Made by a program: the position numbers and the translations under genes. Under the pieces are notes generated by a model, which searched no databases, was not told where the DNA came from, and saw only the letters and a program-made list of their open reading frames with translations. DNA of 64,000 nucleotides, from contig NZ_QYRP01000002.1 in assembly GCF_003600895.1 (NCBI RefSeq), positions 248,001-312,000 of the forward strand, given 5' to 3'. How positions within the stretch are numbered: the stretch's first letter is position 1; the number at the start of each line of letters is the position of its first letter. Shown piece by piece: positions 1 through 8,437 of this stretch. The DNA is from Nocardioides cavernaquae (GTDB lineage Bacteria; Actinomycetota; Actinomycetes; Propionibacteriales; Nocardioidaceae).

Positions 1-1
1 G

Positions 2-787
2 GAGCAGGCAGCGGCGCACCGCGCCCGACTCGCGCCGTACGTCGGGCCGCACCTGGCCCGACGCGACGCGGGGATCAAGCACCCGGTGCACGACTTCCTG
101 TTCACCTACTACGCCCAGCGTCCCACCCAGCTGCTGCGCTGGCACCCCGGCCTCGACGCCTCCGACCCGTACGTCGCGGAGCGGCGACCCGTGATCACCC
201 AGCTGCACGAGCTGCTCACGGCAACGGCGTCCCGTCCGGGCAACTTCGGGTGCTTCGGCCTGCACGAGTGGGCGATGGTCCATCGAGCCGATGCGACCCG
301 GCATCCGGTCCCCCTGCGACTCGGCGCCGCCGCGACCGACGCCGTCACCGAGTCGCACCGGATCACCTGCTCGCACTTCGATGCGTTCCGCTTCTTCACC
401 CCCACCGCGCTCGGCATGAACACCCTCTCCCCCGGCAGCCGCGACCGCGCGGCGTACGAGCAGCCGGGGTGCCTGCACGGGGGCATGGACCTCTACAAGC
501 ACGCTTTCCGGCTCTCGCCGATGATCTGCTCGGACCTGGTGGCCGACGCCTTCGAGCTCGCGTGGGACATCCGGATCCTCGACATGCGCGCCGCGCCGTA
601 CGACATGACCGGGGCGGTCCTCGACCCCTCCGGCGAGCCGTGGAGCCCGGTGAGGATCGAGACCCCCGACGGCAAGCGCGAGTACGCCGAGGCGCAGCGT
701 GGCTTCGCCGAGCGAGGTGCTCCGATCCGCGCGGCGCTGATCGCCGAGTGCGAGCGCCTGCTGGCAACGGCGGACGGGATCGCCTGA
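2..787 (+). CDS. Conserved actinobacterial protein (often labelled 3-methyladenine DNA glycosylase), 5' truncated
   Basis: The reading frame is open from the first bases of the window, so the true start lies upstream; an internal GTG at 86 is only the first in-frame start codon seen. The visible 261 or so residues show no signal peptide or membrane segment. The run HDFLFTYYAQRP followed by RWHPG resembles a conserved actinobacterial family that I recall being annotated as 3-methyladenine DNA glycosylase, but I see no classical glycosylase helix-hairpin-helix motif, so the activity is doubtful. The gene ends at 787 and converges with a small membrane-protein gene. Coding identity is secure from length and GC3 bias; function is weak. 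Confidence 0.7.
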   Translation, partial: EQAAAHRARLAPYVGPHLARRDAGIKHPVHDFLFTYYAQRPTQLLRWHPGLDASDPYVAERRPVITQLHELLTATASRPGNFGCFGLHEWAMVHRADATRHPVPLRLGAAATDAVTESHRITCSHFDAFRFFTPTALGMNTLSPGSRDRAAYEQPGCLHGGMDLYKHAFRLSPMICSDLVADAFELAWDIRILDMRAAPYDMTGAVLDPSGEPWSPVRIETPDGKREYAEAQRGFAERGAPIRAALIAECERLLATADGIA

Positions 788-805
788 CACCCGCGGCGTG
801 GGCCG

Positions 806-1078
806 TCAGGCGGAGAGGATCGAGCGCGGGTCCTCGCGACTGAGCCGCACGCCCGCAGCAAACAGGACCACCGAAGGCGCGCACCGACACCGCGCGACGG
901 CCATCCTGAGGTCCTCGCGCACCAGACCCAGTCCGGCGCTGCCGAGGAGGGCGAGCAGCTCGACATCGAGCAGGAGCACGGCAGCGGCTGGATCAACCAT
1001 GACCAGGGGCATCACCGCGACGAAACCGAGAACCACCACGCCACGGCGTCGAATGAATCTGAGGAGCTTGTCGGGCAT
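806..1078 (-). CDS. Small hypothetical membrane protein
   Basis: This 90-residue protein begins MPDKLLRFIRRRG and then has a hydrophobic stretch of roughly residues 12-55, rich in Val, Leu and Ala, that could form one or two membrane segments. The basic N-terminus suggests an N-in topology. It converges with the gene ending at 787 and its start lies 37 bases from the cyclase gene on the other strand, so the two are divergently transcribed. I do not recognise a family. The support is the reading frame, its hydrophobic pattern and the absence of a better frame here. Confidence 0.5.
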   Translation of the reverse strand: MPDKLLRFIRRRGVVVLGFVAVMPLVMVDPAAAVLLLDVELLALLGSAGLGLVREDLRMAVARCRCAPSVVLFAAGVRLSREDPRSILSA

Positions 1079-1115
1079 GCCGTCACCGTAGCTCCGGCTT
1101 CCCTATGCTGCCCGC

Positions 1116-2606
1116 ATGCCCCGCGCCCCTCGCCGCCGCGCGATCCGTCTCGTGATCGCGGTGCTGCTGACCATCACCAACCTCGGTGGCGCAGCGGTGG
1201 TCTTCGCGCTGGCTGCGTTCGTCGTTCCGCTGCCGGGCGGTGACGAGAACCGTGTGCGCCTGCTCAACCTCGCCGTCCTGGCCGCCTACGTGCCCAGCGC
1301 CGTCGTGGTCGGCACCGTGTGGGGCGTGCGCCGACAGGGGCGGATCGACAGCTGGCTCACGGAGAACCGACCGGCGACCGACCAGGAGAAGACCGCGCTC
1401 CTGAAGACGCCGGATTTCTACGCGTGGATGCACATCGCCCTGTGGGGCGCGGCGTCGTTGCTCTTCGGCGCGATCAACGCACCGTCACACGTCGGCCGGG
1501 CCGCGCTGGTCGTGGTGATCGTCGCCATCACGGGCGTCACGGTCGCGGCCCTGTCCTTCCTCATCGTCGAGCGCCGGATTCGTCCGATCACCCGCGCAGC
1601 CCTCGCCAGCGGACTCCCCGCCCGACGCAAGGCCGGCCACGTGTCCGTGCGGGTGACGATGGCATGGCTGCTCGGCACGGGCGCGGCGGCCAGTGGCCTG
1701 ATGCTGTCCGGGCTGATGGCCATCGTGCTCGGCGACGACGCAACGACGTTCGACCAGCTCGGCGCGACCATGATCTCCCTCGGCGCGGTGATCATCCTGG
1801 TGGGCGGGCTGGTGACCTTCCTCGCCGCTCGGGCAACGGCCGATCCGATCCGTGCCCTCCGCAAGGGATTCGACCGCGTGGGCCGCGGCAAGCTGAAGAC
1901 CTGGGTGGACATCGACGACGGCACCGAGATCGGTGAGCTCCAGGCCGGTTTCAACGACATGGTCGCGGGCCTGCGCGAGCGCGAGCAGCTGCGCGACCTC
2001 TTCGGTCGCCACGTCGGTGTCGACGTCGCGCGCGCGGCCGTCGCGGGCGGCGTACAGCTTGGTGGCGAGGTGCGCGAGGTGACCGTTCTCTTCGTCGACG
2101 TCATGGGCTCCACGACGATGGCGACCGAGCTCGACCCAACCGAGGTCGTCACCCTGCTCAACCGGTTCTTCGACGTCGTGATCGACGTGGTCCACACGCA
2201 CGGCGGCTGGATCAACAAGTTCGAGGGCGACGCGGCACTGGCCATCTGGGGCGCACCTGTCGAGGTGGCGGACCGCAACGCCCGCGCCCTTGCTGCTGCC
2301 CGGGTGCTCAGCGAGCGGCTCCGGGCCGAGGTGCCGGAGATCGCCGCGGGTGTCGGCATCTCGGGTGGCCCGGTCGTGTCGGGAAACGTGGGCTCGGCCG
2401 ACCGCTACGAGTACACCGTCATCGGCGATCCGGTGAACGAGGCTGCGCGACTCACGTCCGTCGCGAAGGAGCACCCCGAGCGCTGTGTCGCCAACGCGGC
2501 GCTGCTCTCCGAGGCCGACAGCGAAGCCGGCAACTGGATCGAACGCGAGCCGCTGACCGTCCGCGGCCGCACCACCGAGACCCGGATCGCGGTCCCCCGA
2601 GCCTGA
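1116..2606 (+). CDS. Membrane-bound class III adenylate/guanylate cyclase with HAMP domain
   Basis: The 496-residue protein has about six hydrophobic segments in its first 235 residues, a HAMP linker at about 235-290, and a class III cyclase homology domain at about 315-480. The metal-binding aspartates are visible in LFVDVMGST (near residue 328) and NKFEGD (near 372); the Lys of NKFEGD is the purine-selecting position. VNEAARL gives the Asn and Arg of the transition-state pair. The product would be a cyclic nucleotide made at the inner face of the membrane. The layout matches the Rv1318c/Rv1319c/Rv1320c group of Mycobacterium tuberculosis. A paralogue with the same architecture lies at 37775-39292. 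AMP versus GMP preference cannot be read safely. Confidence 0.9.
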   Translation: MPRAPRRRAIRLVIAVLLTITNLGGAAVVFALAAFVVPLPGGDENRVRLLNLAVLAAYVPSAVVVGTVWGVRRQGRIDSWLTENRPATDQEKTALLKTPDFYAWMHIALWGAASLLFGAINAPSHVGRAALVVVIVAITGVTVAALSFLIVERRIRPITRAALASGLPARRKAGHVSVRVTMAWLLGTGAAASGLMLSGLMAIVLGDDATTFDQLGATMISLGAVIILVGGLVTFLAARATADPIRALRKGFDRVGRGKLKTWVDIDDGTEIGELQAGFNDMVAGLREREQLRDLFGRHVGVDVARAAVAGGVQLGGEVREVTVLFVDVMGSTTMATELDPTEVVTLLNRFFDVVIDVVHTHGGWINKFEGDAALAIWGAPVEVADRNARALAAARVLSERLRAEVPEIAAGVGISGGPVVSGNVGSADRYEYTVIGDPVNEAARLTSVAKEHPERCVANAALLSEADSEAGNWIEREPLTVRGRTTETRIAVPRA

Positions 2607-2626
2607 GCCGCTCGGCAGGCGAGCGA

Positions 2627-3193
2627 TCAGGACACGAGCCGCGCGCCCAGCCCATCGAGGATCAGCCCGAGGCCGACTGCAAAGTCGGTGCCCGCCGGGG
2701 CCACGCCGCCGCTCGCCACGGCAGCCGCCCGGTGGGCCTGCTCGTCAGCCACGTGACCGAAGACGAAGTGGAACAACGTGTGCGCTCCGACCCGCGCGAG
2801 CTCGGCGTCGGCTCCCGCAAACGCCAGGGCACCGGCCATCCGCCGGATCGGCTCCTCTGCCCCGGCCCCGAGCGCCCGCACCATCGACACCAGGGCAGCG
2901 CCATCGCGGTGCTCGAGCATGATGTCGCGCAGCTCGACACAGACCAGACCGAGCTCGGCCTGCCAGGAAACGAGCTCGTTCGGCCGCCGACCACGGGCGA
3001 GGATCTCGTCAGCCACCGCCCCCAGCAGCTCCTGCTTGCCGGCGAAGTGGTGGTAGAGCGCACTCGGCTGGACGCCCAGGTCGGAAGCGAGGCGCCGCAT
3101 CGACAATCCGTCGAGGCCGACTGCACCGAGAAGCACGATCGCGCGGTCGACGACGTCCGTACGCCGGTAGCGAGTTGCCGTGGTCACGAACAC
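2627..3193 (-). CDS. TetR-family repressor, candidate biotin regulator BioQ
   Basis: The protein is 188 residues with an N-terminal TetR helix-turn-helix (RRLASDLGVQPSALYHHFAG, near residues 33-52) and a C-terminal helical ligand/dimer domain. It is divergent from bioB, 48 bases apart, and the gap holds a 19-bp palindrome whose core is TGAAC-N3-GTTCA. That core closely resembles the TGAAC-N3-GTTAC site I recall for BioQ, the TetR-type biotin repressor of Corynebacterium. Position plus operator make control of the bio operon and itself likely; the ligand cannot be read from sequence. A second in-frame GTG at 3187 is an alternative start. Confidence 0.8.
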   Translation of the reverse strand: MFVTTATRYRRTDVVDRAIVLLGAVGLDGLSMRRLASDLGVQPSALYHHFAGKQELLGAVADEILARGRRPNELVSWQAELGLVCVELRDIMLEHRDGAALVSMVRALGAGAEEPIRRMAGALAFAGADAELARVGAHTLFHFVFGHVADEQAHRAAAVASGGVAPAGTDFAVGLGLILDGLGARLVS

Positions 3194-3199
3194 ACCTTA

Positions 3200-3218
3200 A
3201 CCTGAACACTGTTCAGGT
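3200..3218. promoter_or_regulatory. Palindromic operator between TetR/BioQ candidate and bioB
   Basis: ACCTGAACACTGTTCAGGT is a perfect 9-1-9 inverted repeat. It lies 7 bases upstream of the TetR start and 23 bases upstream of the bioB GTG, so a bound repressor could block both divergent transcripts. The bioB ribosome-binding site AAGGGAG follows at about 3230-3236. Confidence 0.8.
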
Positions 3219-3241
3219 AGCGGCCCACCAAGGGAGACCCA

Positions 3242-4468
3242 GTGACCACGCAGTTCGACCAGATCGCCGACAAGGTCCTCGCGGGCACCCCTGCGACCGA
3301 AGCGGACGCCCTCGCCGTCCTGCAGGCACCCGACTTCGAGCTGATGTCGATCGTCGCCGCGGCCGGCAAGCTGCGCCGCGCGCACTTCGCCAACACGGTG
3401 AAGGTCAACTACCTGGTGAACCTGAAGTCCGGCCTCTGCCCGGAGAACTGCAACTACTGCAGCCAGGCGCGTGGCTCCGAGGCCGACATCCTCAAGTACT
3501 CCTACCTGTCGACCGACACCGTGATGGCCCAGGCCGGCGCCGGCCTCAAGGGCGGCGCCTCGCGCGTCTGCATGGTCTCGTCGGGCCGCGGTCCGTCCAA
3601 CAAGGACATCGACAAGGTCGTCGAGATGACCGAGGCCCTCAAGGACGAGTACGAGGGCGTCGAGGTCTGTGCCTGCCTCGGCCTGCTCAAGGACGGCCAG
3701 GCCGAGCGCCTCAAGGCTGCCGGTGTCGACGCCTACAACCACAACATCAACACCGCTGAGTCAAACCACGACAACATCGTCCAGACGCACACCTACGAGG
3801 ACCGCGTCGACACCATCGGCAAGGCCAAGTCGGCCGGCCTCTCCCCCTGCTCCGGCCTGATCGCAGGTCTCGGCGAGACCGACGAGCAGCTCGTCGAGGC
3901 ACTCTTCGCACTCAAGGCGCTCGAGTCCGACTCGATCCCGGTCAACTTCCTGATGCCGTTCGACGGCACTCCGTACGAGAACACCTGGGAGCTCTCCCCC
4001 CAGCGCTGCCTGAAGATCCTCGCGATGGCGCGCTTCGTGTGCCCGGACAAGGAGATCCGCATCGCGGGCGGCCGCGAGATGCACCTGCGCTCGCTCCAGG
4101 GCCAGGCGCTCCACGTCGCCAACTCGATCTTCCTCGGCGACTACCTGACCTCCGAGGGCCAGGACGCGCGCTCCGACCTCGAGATGATCCGCGACAACGG
4201 CTTCGTGATCCTCGGCCAGGAGAACGCCTTCAACGACGGCACCTTCGACGAGGTCTTCAACGCGCCGCGCGGTGGTCACGCGCACGCTGCCACGACGACC
4301 CCCTGCGGCTCGTCCGCCGGGTCCGCGTGCGGCGACGGCTGTGGCGGTTGCACGGCGCTGTCCCCCGCCGCGAAGGCTGCCGAGTCGGCTCCGTCGGTGC
4401 CGAATTCCTTGGCCAAGCCGGTGATCCGTCGCCGCGGTGCGGGCACCGAGGTCCCCGCAAACGCGTGA
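3242..4468 (+). CDS. bioB: Biotin synthase BioB with Cys-rich C-terminal extension
   Basis: BioB converts dethiobiotin to biotin by radical SAM chemistry. The 408-residue protein carries the radical-SAM cysteines in CPENCNYC (C66, C70, C73), followed by the family segments [10 protein letters not shown] and [10 protein letters not shown]. BioB is usually about 330-350 residues; here roughly 60 extra C-terminal residues contain [16 protein letters not shown] (C355, C363, C367, C370) and then a low-complexity Ala/Pro tail. The GTG start follows AAGGGAG at good spacing. The stop overlaps the bioA GTG start by three bases (GTGA), so the two are translationally coupled. The Cys-rich tail may bind or help rebuild an iron-sulfur cluster; that is inference. 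Confidence 0.97.
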   Translation: MTTQFDQIADKVLAGTPATEADALAVLQAPDFELMSIVAAAGKLRRAHFANTVKVNYLVNLKSGLCPENCNYCSQARGSEADILKYSYLSTDTVMAQAGAGLKGGASRVCMVSSGRGPSNKDIDKVVEMTEALKDEYEGVEVCACLGLLKDGQAERLKAAGVDAYNHNINTAESNHDNIVQTHTYEDRVDTIGKAKSAGLSPCSGLIAGLGETDEQLVEALFALKALESDSIPVNFLMPFDGTPYENTWELSPQRCLKILAMARFVCPDKEIRIAGGREMHLRSLQGQALHVANSIFLGDYLTSEGQDARSDLEMIRDNGFVILGQENAFNDGTFDEVFNAPRGGHAHAATTTPCGSSAGSACGDGCGGCTALSPAAKAAESAPSVPNSLAKPVIRRRGAGTEVPANA

Positions 4469-5832
4469 GCACCGCAGTCGGGCGCGCCGAGGCGCTCGCA
4501 CCCCTCGAGTGGGATCGCGAGCACCTCTGGCACCCCTACACGTCGATGACCGACCCGACTCCGGTCCGGATGGTCGTCGGCGCCTCGGGCGCACGGCTGC
4601 GGCTCTCCTCCACCGGTTCGGCCGCTGACACAGTTCAGGTTGTCGACGGCATGTCGTCGTGGTGGTCCGCGATCCACGGCTACCGCCACCCGAGGCTGGA
4701 CCAGGCGATCCGTGACCAGGCCGAGAAGTTCAGCCACGTCATGTTCGGCGGGCTGACCCACCAACCCGCGATCTCGCTCGGGCGCGCCCTCGTCGAGCTC
4801 ACCCCCGCGGGGCTCGACAAGGTCTTCCTCGCCGACTCGGGATCGGTCGCGGTCGAGGTCGCCATGAAGATGGTCCTGCAGTACCAGCGCGGCCTCGGAC
4901 GACCCGAGCGCACCCGGTTCCTCACCGTCCTCGGCGGCTACCACGGCGACACGTTCGACTGCATGTCCGTCACCGACCCCGACGGCGGCATGCACTCGAT
5001 GTGGAGCAATCTCCTGCCCACACAGGTCTTCGGCCCCCAGCCCCCGGCGTTGGCGAAGCCGGCGGCAAGCGGAGCGACCGACGCCACCGACGCGCCCCTG
5101 GCCGAGGTGGACGCCTGGGCCGCCGCATTCCGGGACGTCGCGGCCGCGCACGCACACGAGCTCGCCGGCATCATCGTCGAGCCGTTGCTCCAGGGTGCGG
5201 GCGGCATGCACCCCTACCCCGAGCGCTGCCTCCAGGTGTTCCGCGAGGTCGCCGACGAGCACGGCATGCTGCTGGTCTTCGACGAGATCGCGACGGGCTT
5301 CGGACGCACCGGTCACCTCTTCGTCTCCGAGCTGGTCACGCCCGACGTGCTCTGCCTCGGCAAGGCACTCACCGGCGGCTACATGACGCTGGCCGCCGTC
5401 CTCACCACCGAAGAAGTGGGCCGCGGGATCTCGGCGAGCGAGTCCGGAGTCCTCATGCACGGCCCCACGTTCATGGGCAATCCGCTGGCCTGCGCTGTTG
5501 CCCTGGAGTCGCTGCGCCTGCTGACCCGCGCCGACTGGAAGAGCAACATCTCGCGCATCGGCGGACGCCTGCGAGACGGCCTCGAGCCGCTGCGCGACCT
5601 CCCGGGCGTCAAGGACGTCCGCACCATCGGCGCCGTCGGCATCGTCCAGCTCGAGCGACCGGTCGACGTACCCTCCGCGACCGATGCCGCCATCGCCGCT
5701 GGTGCCTGGCTGCGACCCTTCCGCGACCTCGTCTACACGATGCCGCCCTACGTCTGCACCGACCATGAGGTCGACACGATCGTCGCGGCCATCCACGCAG
5801 CCGTCCGCGCATCCCTGAAGGCGACCGCATGA
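4465..5832 (+). CDS. bioA: Adenosylmethionine-8-amino-7-oxononanoate aminotransferase
   Basis: BioA makes 7,8-diaminopelargonate from 8-amino-7-oxononanoate with SAM as amino donor and PLP as cofactor. The 455-residue frame begins HLWHPYTSM near residue 20, the usual BioA opening, and contains [14 protein letters not shown] (PLP-contacting Asp) and [11 protein letters not shown] with the PLP lysine. I start it at the GTG at 4465, which overlaps the bioB stop; the frame stays open far upstream only as an out-of-frame shadow of bioB. It overlaps bioF by ATGA at 5829. Length and motifs are typical. Confidence 0.96.
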   Translation: MSTAVGRAEALAPLEWDREHLWHPYTSMTDPTPVRMVVGASGARLRLSSTGSAADTVQVVDGMSSWWSAIHGYRHPRLDQAIRDQAEKFSHVMFGGLTHQPAISLGRALVELTPAGLDKVFLADSGSVAVEVAMKMVLQYQRGLGRPERTRFLTVLGGYHGDTFDCMSVTDPDGGMHSMWSNLLPTQVFGPQPPALAKPAASGATDATDAPLAEVDAWAAAFRDVAAAHAHELAGIIVEPLLQGAGGMHPYPERCLQVFREVADEHGMLLVFDEIATGFGRTGHLFVSELVTPDVLCLGKALTGGYMTLAAVLTTEEVGRGISASESGVLMHGPTFMGNPLACAVALESLRLLTRADWKSNISRIGGRLRDGLEPLRDLPGVKDVRTIGAVGIVQLERPVDVPSATDAAIAAGAWLRPFRDLVYTMPPYVCTDHEVDTIVAAIHAAVRASLKATA

Positions 5833-6968
5833 ACTGGGACCAGTGGTTCACCGACCGCGTCCACGAGCGCGAGGACGCCGGCCTGCGCCGGATCCTCAAG
5901 CCCCGCGGGGCTCACGACGAGGTCATCGACCTCGCCGGCAACGACTACCTCGGCCTGTCAGTCCACCCCGACGTACGCCGCGCGGCCGCTGACGCCGCCC
6001 TCACCTGGGGCGCTGGATCGGGCGCTTCGCGCCTGGTCACCGGCACGCTGGAGCTGCACCGCGAGCTCGAGCAGGAGCTCGCCGACTTCACCGGATGGCC
6101 GGCCGCGCTCGCGATGTCGACCGGCTACCACGCCAACCTCTCCGTGGTCGCAGCCCTGGTGGGCAAGGGAGACCTCGTCGTCTCCGACGGCCACATCCAC
6201 GCCTCGCTGATCGACGCCGCCCGCCTCGCACGCGCCGAGATCGTGGTGGTGCCCCACAACGACGCCGCCGCGGTGGATGCCGCCCTCGCCGCGGGCATGG
6301 CCGGTCGTCCCGACAGACGCGCACTCGTCCTCGCCGAGTCGATCTACTCCGTCCTCGGCGACGCCGCTCCCCTCTCCGCCCTGGCGGAGATCGCCGAGCG
6401 TCACGGTGCCCTGCTCGTGGTCGACGAGGCACACGGGCTCGGTGTGGTCGGCGACGGCGGACGCGGACTCACCCACCTCTCAGACCTGGCCGGGCACCCC
6501 CACGTCGTCCTGACTGTGACCCTGTCCAAGGCGATGGGCGCCCAGGGCGGCGTACTCCTCGGGCCCGCGAGCTTCCGCGAGCACTTGGTCAACACCGCTC
6601 GCCCCTTCATCTTCGACACCGCCCTCGCCCCCGCTTCGACCGCCGGCGCGCTCGCGGCGCTGCGCCACCTCCGGGCCAACCCCGCGCTTCCCCTCACGAT
6701 CAGGACGCGCGTGGACGCGCTGGCCGACCAGCTCGACGTCGAGGCCCCGGCCGGGGCTGTCCTCTCCGTGCCGATGCCGTCGCCCCAGGTCGCCGTCGCC
6801 GCCCAGGCTGCCTGCCTCGACGAGGGCATCCGTGTCGGCTGCTTCCGCCCGCCGTCCGTCCCCGACGGCATCAGCCGACTCCGGATCACCACCAACGCCG
6901 GCGTCCCCGAGACGGCGTGGGCCCGCGCTGCCGACGTGCTCGCCAAGGTCGTCGAGGACCACCGATGA
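5829..6968 (+). CDS. bioF: 8-amino-7-oxononanoate synthase
   Basis: BioF condenses pimeloyl thioester with alanine to 8-amino-7-oxononanoate using PLP. The 379-residue protein shows the alpha-oxoamine synthase features LAGNDYLGLS near residue 37, VVDEAHGLGVVG (PLP-contacting Asp) and TLSKAMGAQGG with the PLP lysine. It is a little shorter than the Escherichia coli enzyme but complete. Its start overlaps the bioA stop and its stop overlaps the bioD start, both as ATGA. It is part of the bioBAFD transcript. Confidence 0.95.
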   Translation: MNWDQWFTDRVHEREDAGLRRILKPRGAHDEVIDLAGNDYLGLSVHPDVRRAAADAALTWGAGSGASRLVTGTLELHRELEQELADFTGWPAALAMSTGYHANLSVVAALVGKGDLVVSDGHIHASLIDAARLARAEIVVVPHNDAAAVDAALAAGMAGRPDRRALVLAESIYSVLGDAAPLSALAEIAERHGALLVVDEAHGLGVVGDGGRGLTHLSDLAGHPHVVLTVTLSKAMGAQGGVLLGPASFREHLVNTARPFIFDTALAPASTAGALAALRHLRANPALPLTIRTRVDALADQLDVEAPAGAVLSVPMPSPQVAVAAQAACLDEGIRVGCFRPPSVPDGISRLRITTNAGVPETAWARAADVLAKVVEDHR

Positions 6969-7639
6969 CCCGGATCGTGATCGTCACCGGCACCGACACC
7001 GGCGTGGGCAAGACCATCGCCACCGCAGCACTCGCGGTCACCCTCGGCCGGCCGCTCGTGATCAAGCCCGCGCAGACCGGCATCTCTCCCGACGGCACTG
7101 GGGACGAGCGCGACATCGACGTCGTCTCACGACTCTCGGGCTCCGCCACGCTCGAGTTCACAACACTCGAGGACCCGCTCGCCCCCGACACCGCGGCCCG
7201 GCTACGCGGCGTCGCGATCCCGCCCGTGCGCGAGTACGCCGAGCGCATCCGGCACCTCGCCACCGATCACGACACGATCGTGGTCGAGGGCGCCGGCGGA
7301 CTGCTGGTGCGCCTCGACACCGACGGCGGCACGCTGCTCGACCTCGCGGTCGACCTTTCAAAGCGCCACACCGTCGAGGTGTACGTCGTGACGCGCGCCG
7401 GCCTCGGCACGCTCAACCACACCGAGCTGACCATCCGCACGCTGCACGAGGCCGGGATGATCGCAGCAGGACTGATCATCGGCAGCTGGCCTGCCGAACC
7501 CGGCCAGGCCGACCAGCTCAACCGGACCGAGCTCGCCCGGGTCACCGGCGTACCTGTCGTGGCCGTGATCCCCGAGGGCGCAGGCACCTGGGAGCCGGAG
7601 GCCTTCCGGGCAACCGCCCCCACCTGGTTCACCCCGTAG
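6965..7639 (+). CDS. bioD: Dethiobiotin synthetase
   Basis: BioD closes the ureido ring of dethiobiotin from diaminopelargonate, CO2 and ATP. The 224-residue protein starts MTRIVIVTGTDTGVGKT, containing the P-loop, and has KPAQTG and VEGAGGLLVRL, which are standard BioD substrate and phosphate contacts. The ATG at 6965 overlaps the bioF stop. It is the last gene of the biotin operon; a long hairpin at 7646-7707 follows. Confidence 0.96.
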   Translation: MTRIVIVTGTDTGVGKTIATAALAVTLGRPLVIKPAQTGISPDGTGDERDIDVVSRLSGSATLEFTTLEDPLAPDTAARLRGVAIPPVREYAERIRHLATDHDTIVVEGAGGLLVRLDTDGGTLLDLAVDLSKRHTVEVYVVTRAGLGTLNHTELTIRTLHEAGMIAAGLIIGSWPAEPGQADQLNRTELARVTGVPVVAVIPEGAGTWEPEAFRATAPTWFTP

Positions 7640-7645
7640 AACGCA

Positions 7646-7707
7646 GATAGTCCCCACCACCGAGCAGGTTTCCGCGCCGGGAAAGATGCAGGGTGTTGGG
7701 GACTATC
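7646..7707. terminator. Long intergenic hairpin ending the bio operon (GATAGTCCC family)
   Basis: GATAGTCCCC at 7646-7655 pairs with GGGGACTATC at 7698-7707. A smaller inner hairpin, TTTCC with GGAAA, sits in the loop. It lies between two convergent genes (bioD and the FMN reductase) and can serve both. There is no long U tract. The same end sequence recurs at 10934-10995 and 26429-26489. Confidence 0.7.
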
Positions 7708-7723
7708 GGGTGGAGCAGACAGA

Positions 7724-8275
7724 TCAGGCGGGGACGACGACCTCGTCGGCCGCGACCAGCTTGGCAACCGCGTCGCTGAACTTCGCGACGGTCTCGGCGT
7801 CCTGCGACGGGTCCGAGCCCCAGGCGTAAGCGTGGGAGAGCTCGATGTCCTCGACGACCTTGCCACCGGCGACGCCGGCCGACTTGCGGGTGTCGTTGTG
7901 CGCCCACTGGCCGCCGTACTGACCGACAGCGGTGCCGACGACAGCGACCGGCTTGTCCTTGATGGCGCCAGCACCGAACGGACGGGAGATCCAGTCGATC
8001 GCGTTGGCGAGGACGGCCGGGGTGGAGCCGTTGTACTCGGGGGTGACGAAGAGGACGCGGTCGGCGTTGGCGACCTGCTCACGCAGCGCGGCGACCGCGG
8101 CCGGAGCGGCGTCGCCGTCGATGTCCTCGTTGTAGAACGGGACGTTGCCGAGGCCTTCAGCGATCTCGACCGTGACACCCTCGGGGGCCTGGGCCTGGAC
8201 GGCCTCGATCAGCTTGCGGTTGATGGAGTCGGCGCGCAGCGAGCCGACGAGGGCGAGGACCTTGGTCTCAGACAT
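7724..8275 (-). CDS. NADPH-dependent FMN reductase family protein
   Basis: The 183-residue flavodoxin-like protein has the FMN phosphate-binding loop GSLRADSINRK near residue 11 and the second conserved segment TPEYNGSTPAVLANAIDW. Such enzymes reduce FMN, quinones, azo dyes or chromate with NAD(P)H; the substrate here cannot be told. AGGAG precedes the ATG at suitable spacing. A TTGACA hexamer (reverse strand, 8316-8321) with a weak TCATCA 17 bases on could be its promoter. Further upstream lies a palindrome at 8373-8384. It faces bioD across the 7646-7707 hairpin. Confidence 0.92.
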   Translation of the reverse strand: MSETKVLALVGSLRADSINRKLIEAVQAQAPEGVTVEIAEGLGNVPFYNEDIDGDAAPAAVAALREQVANADRVLFVTPEYNGSTPAVLANAIDWISRPFGAGAIKDKPVAVVGTAVGQYGGQWAHNDTRKSAGVAGGKVVEDIELSHAYAWGSDPSQDAETVAKFSDAVAKLVAADEVVVPA

Positions 8276-8372
8276 CTGTATTCACTCCTGGGTGATGAAG
8301 ATGGGGTAGTGGACATGTCAACGATGCCTCGGTGGAATGCATTCCCGGATCGGTGACGTGACACCGAACACT

Positions 8373-8395
8373 TTAGTGCACTAATTTAGTCCACT
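8373..8395. promoter_or_regulatory. Possible operator upstream of FMN reductase
   Basis: TTAGTGCACTAA (8373-8384) is a perfect 12-bp palindrome. TTAGTCCACT follows 13 bases later (8386-8395) and looks like a second, degenerate site. The region is conspicuously AT-rich for this genome. It lies upstream of the reductase, whose only nearby candidate promoter is at 8293-8321. No regulator gene is adjacent, so the binding protein is unknown. Confidence 0.45.
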
Positions 8396-8437
8396 TTGAC
8401 GGAAGCGAGCGGACCCGAGCGACGACCCAGTCGGGTC

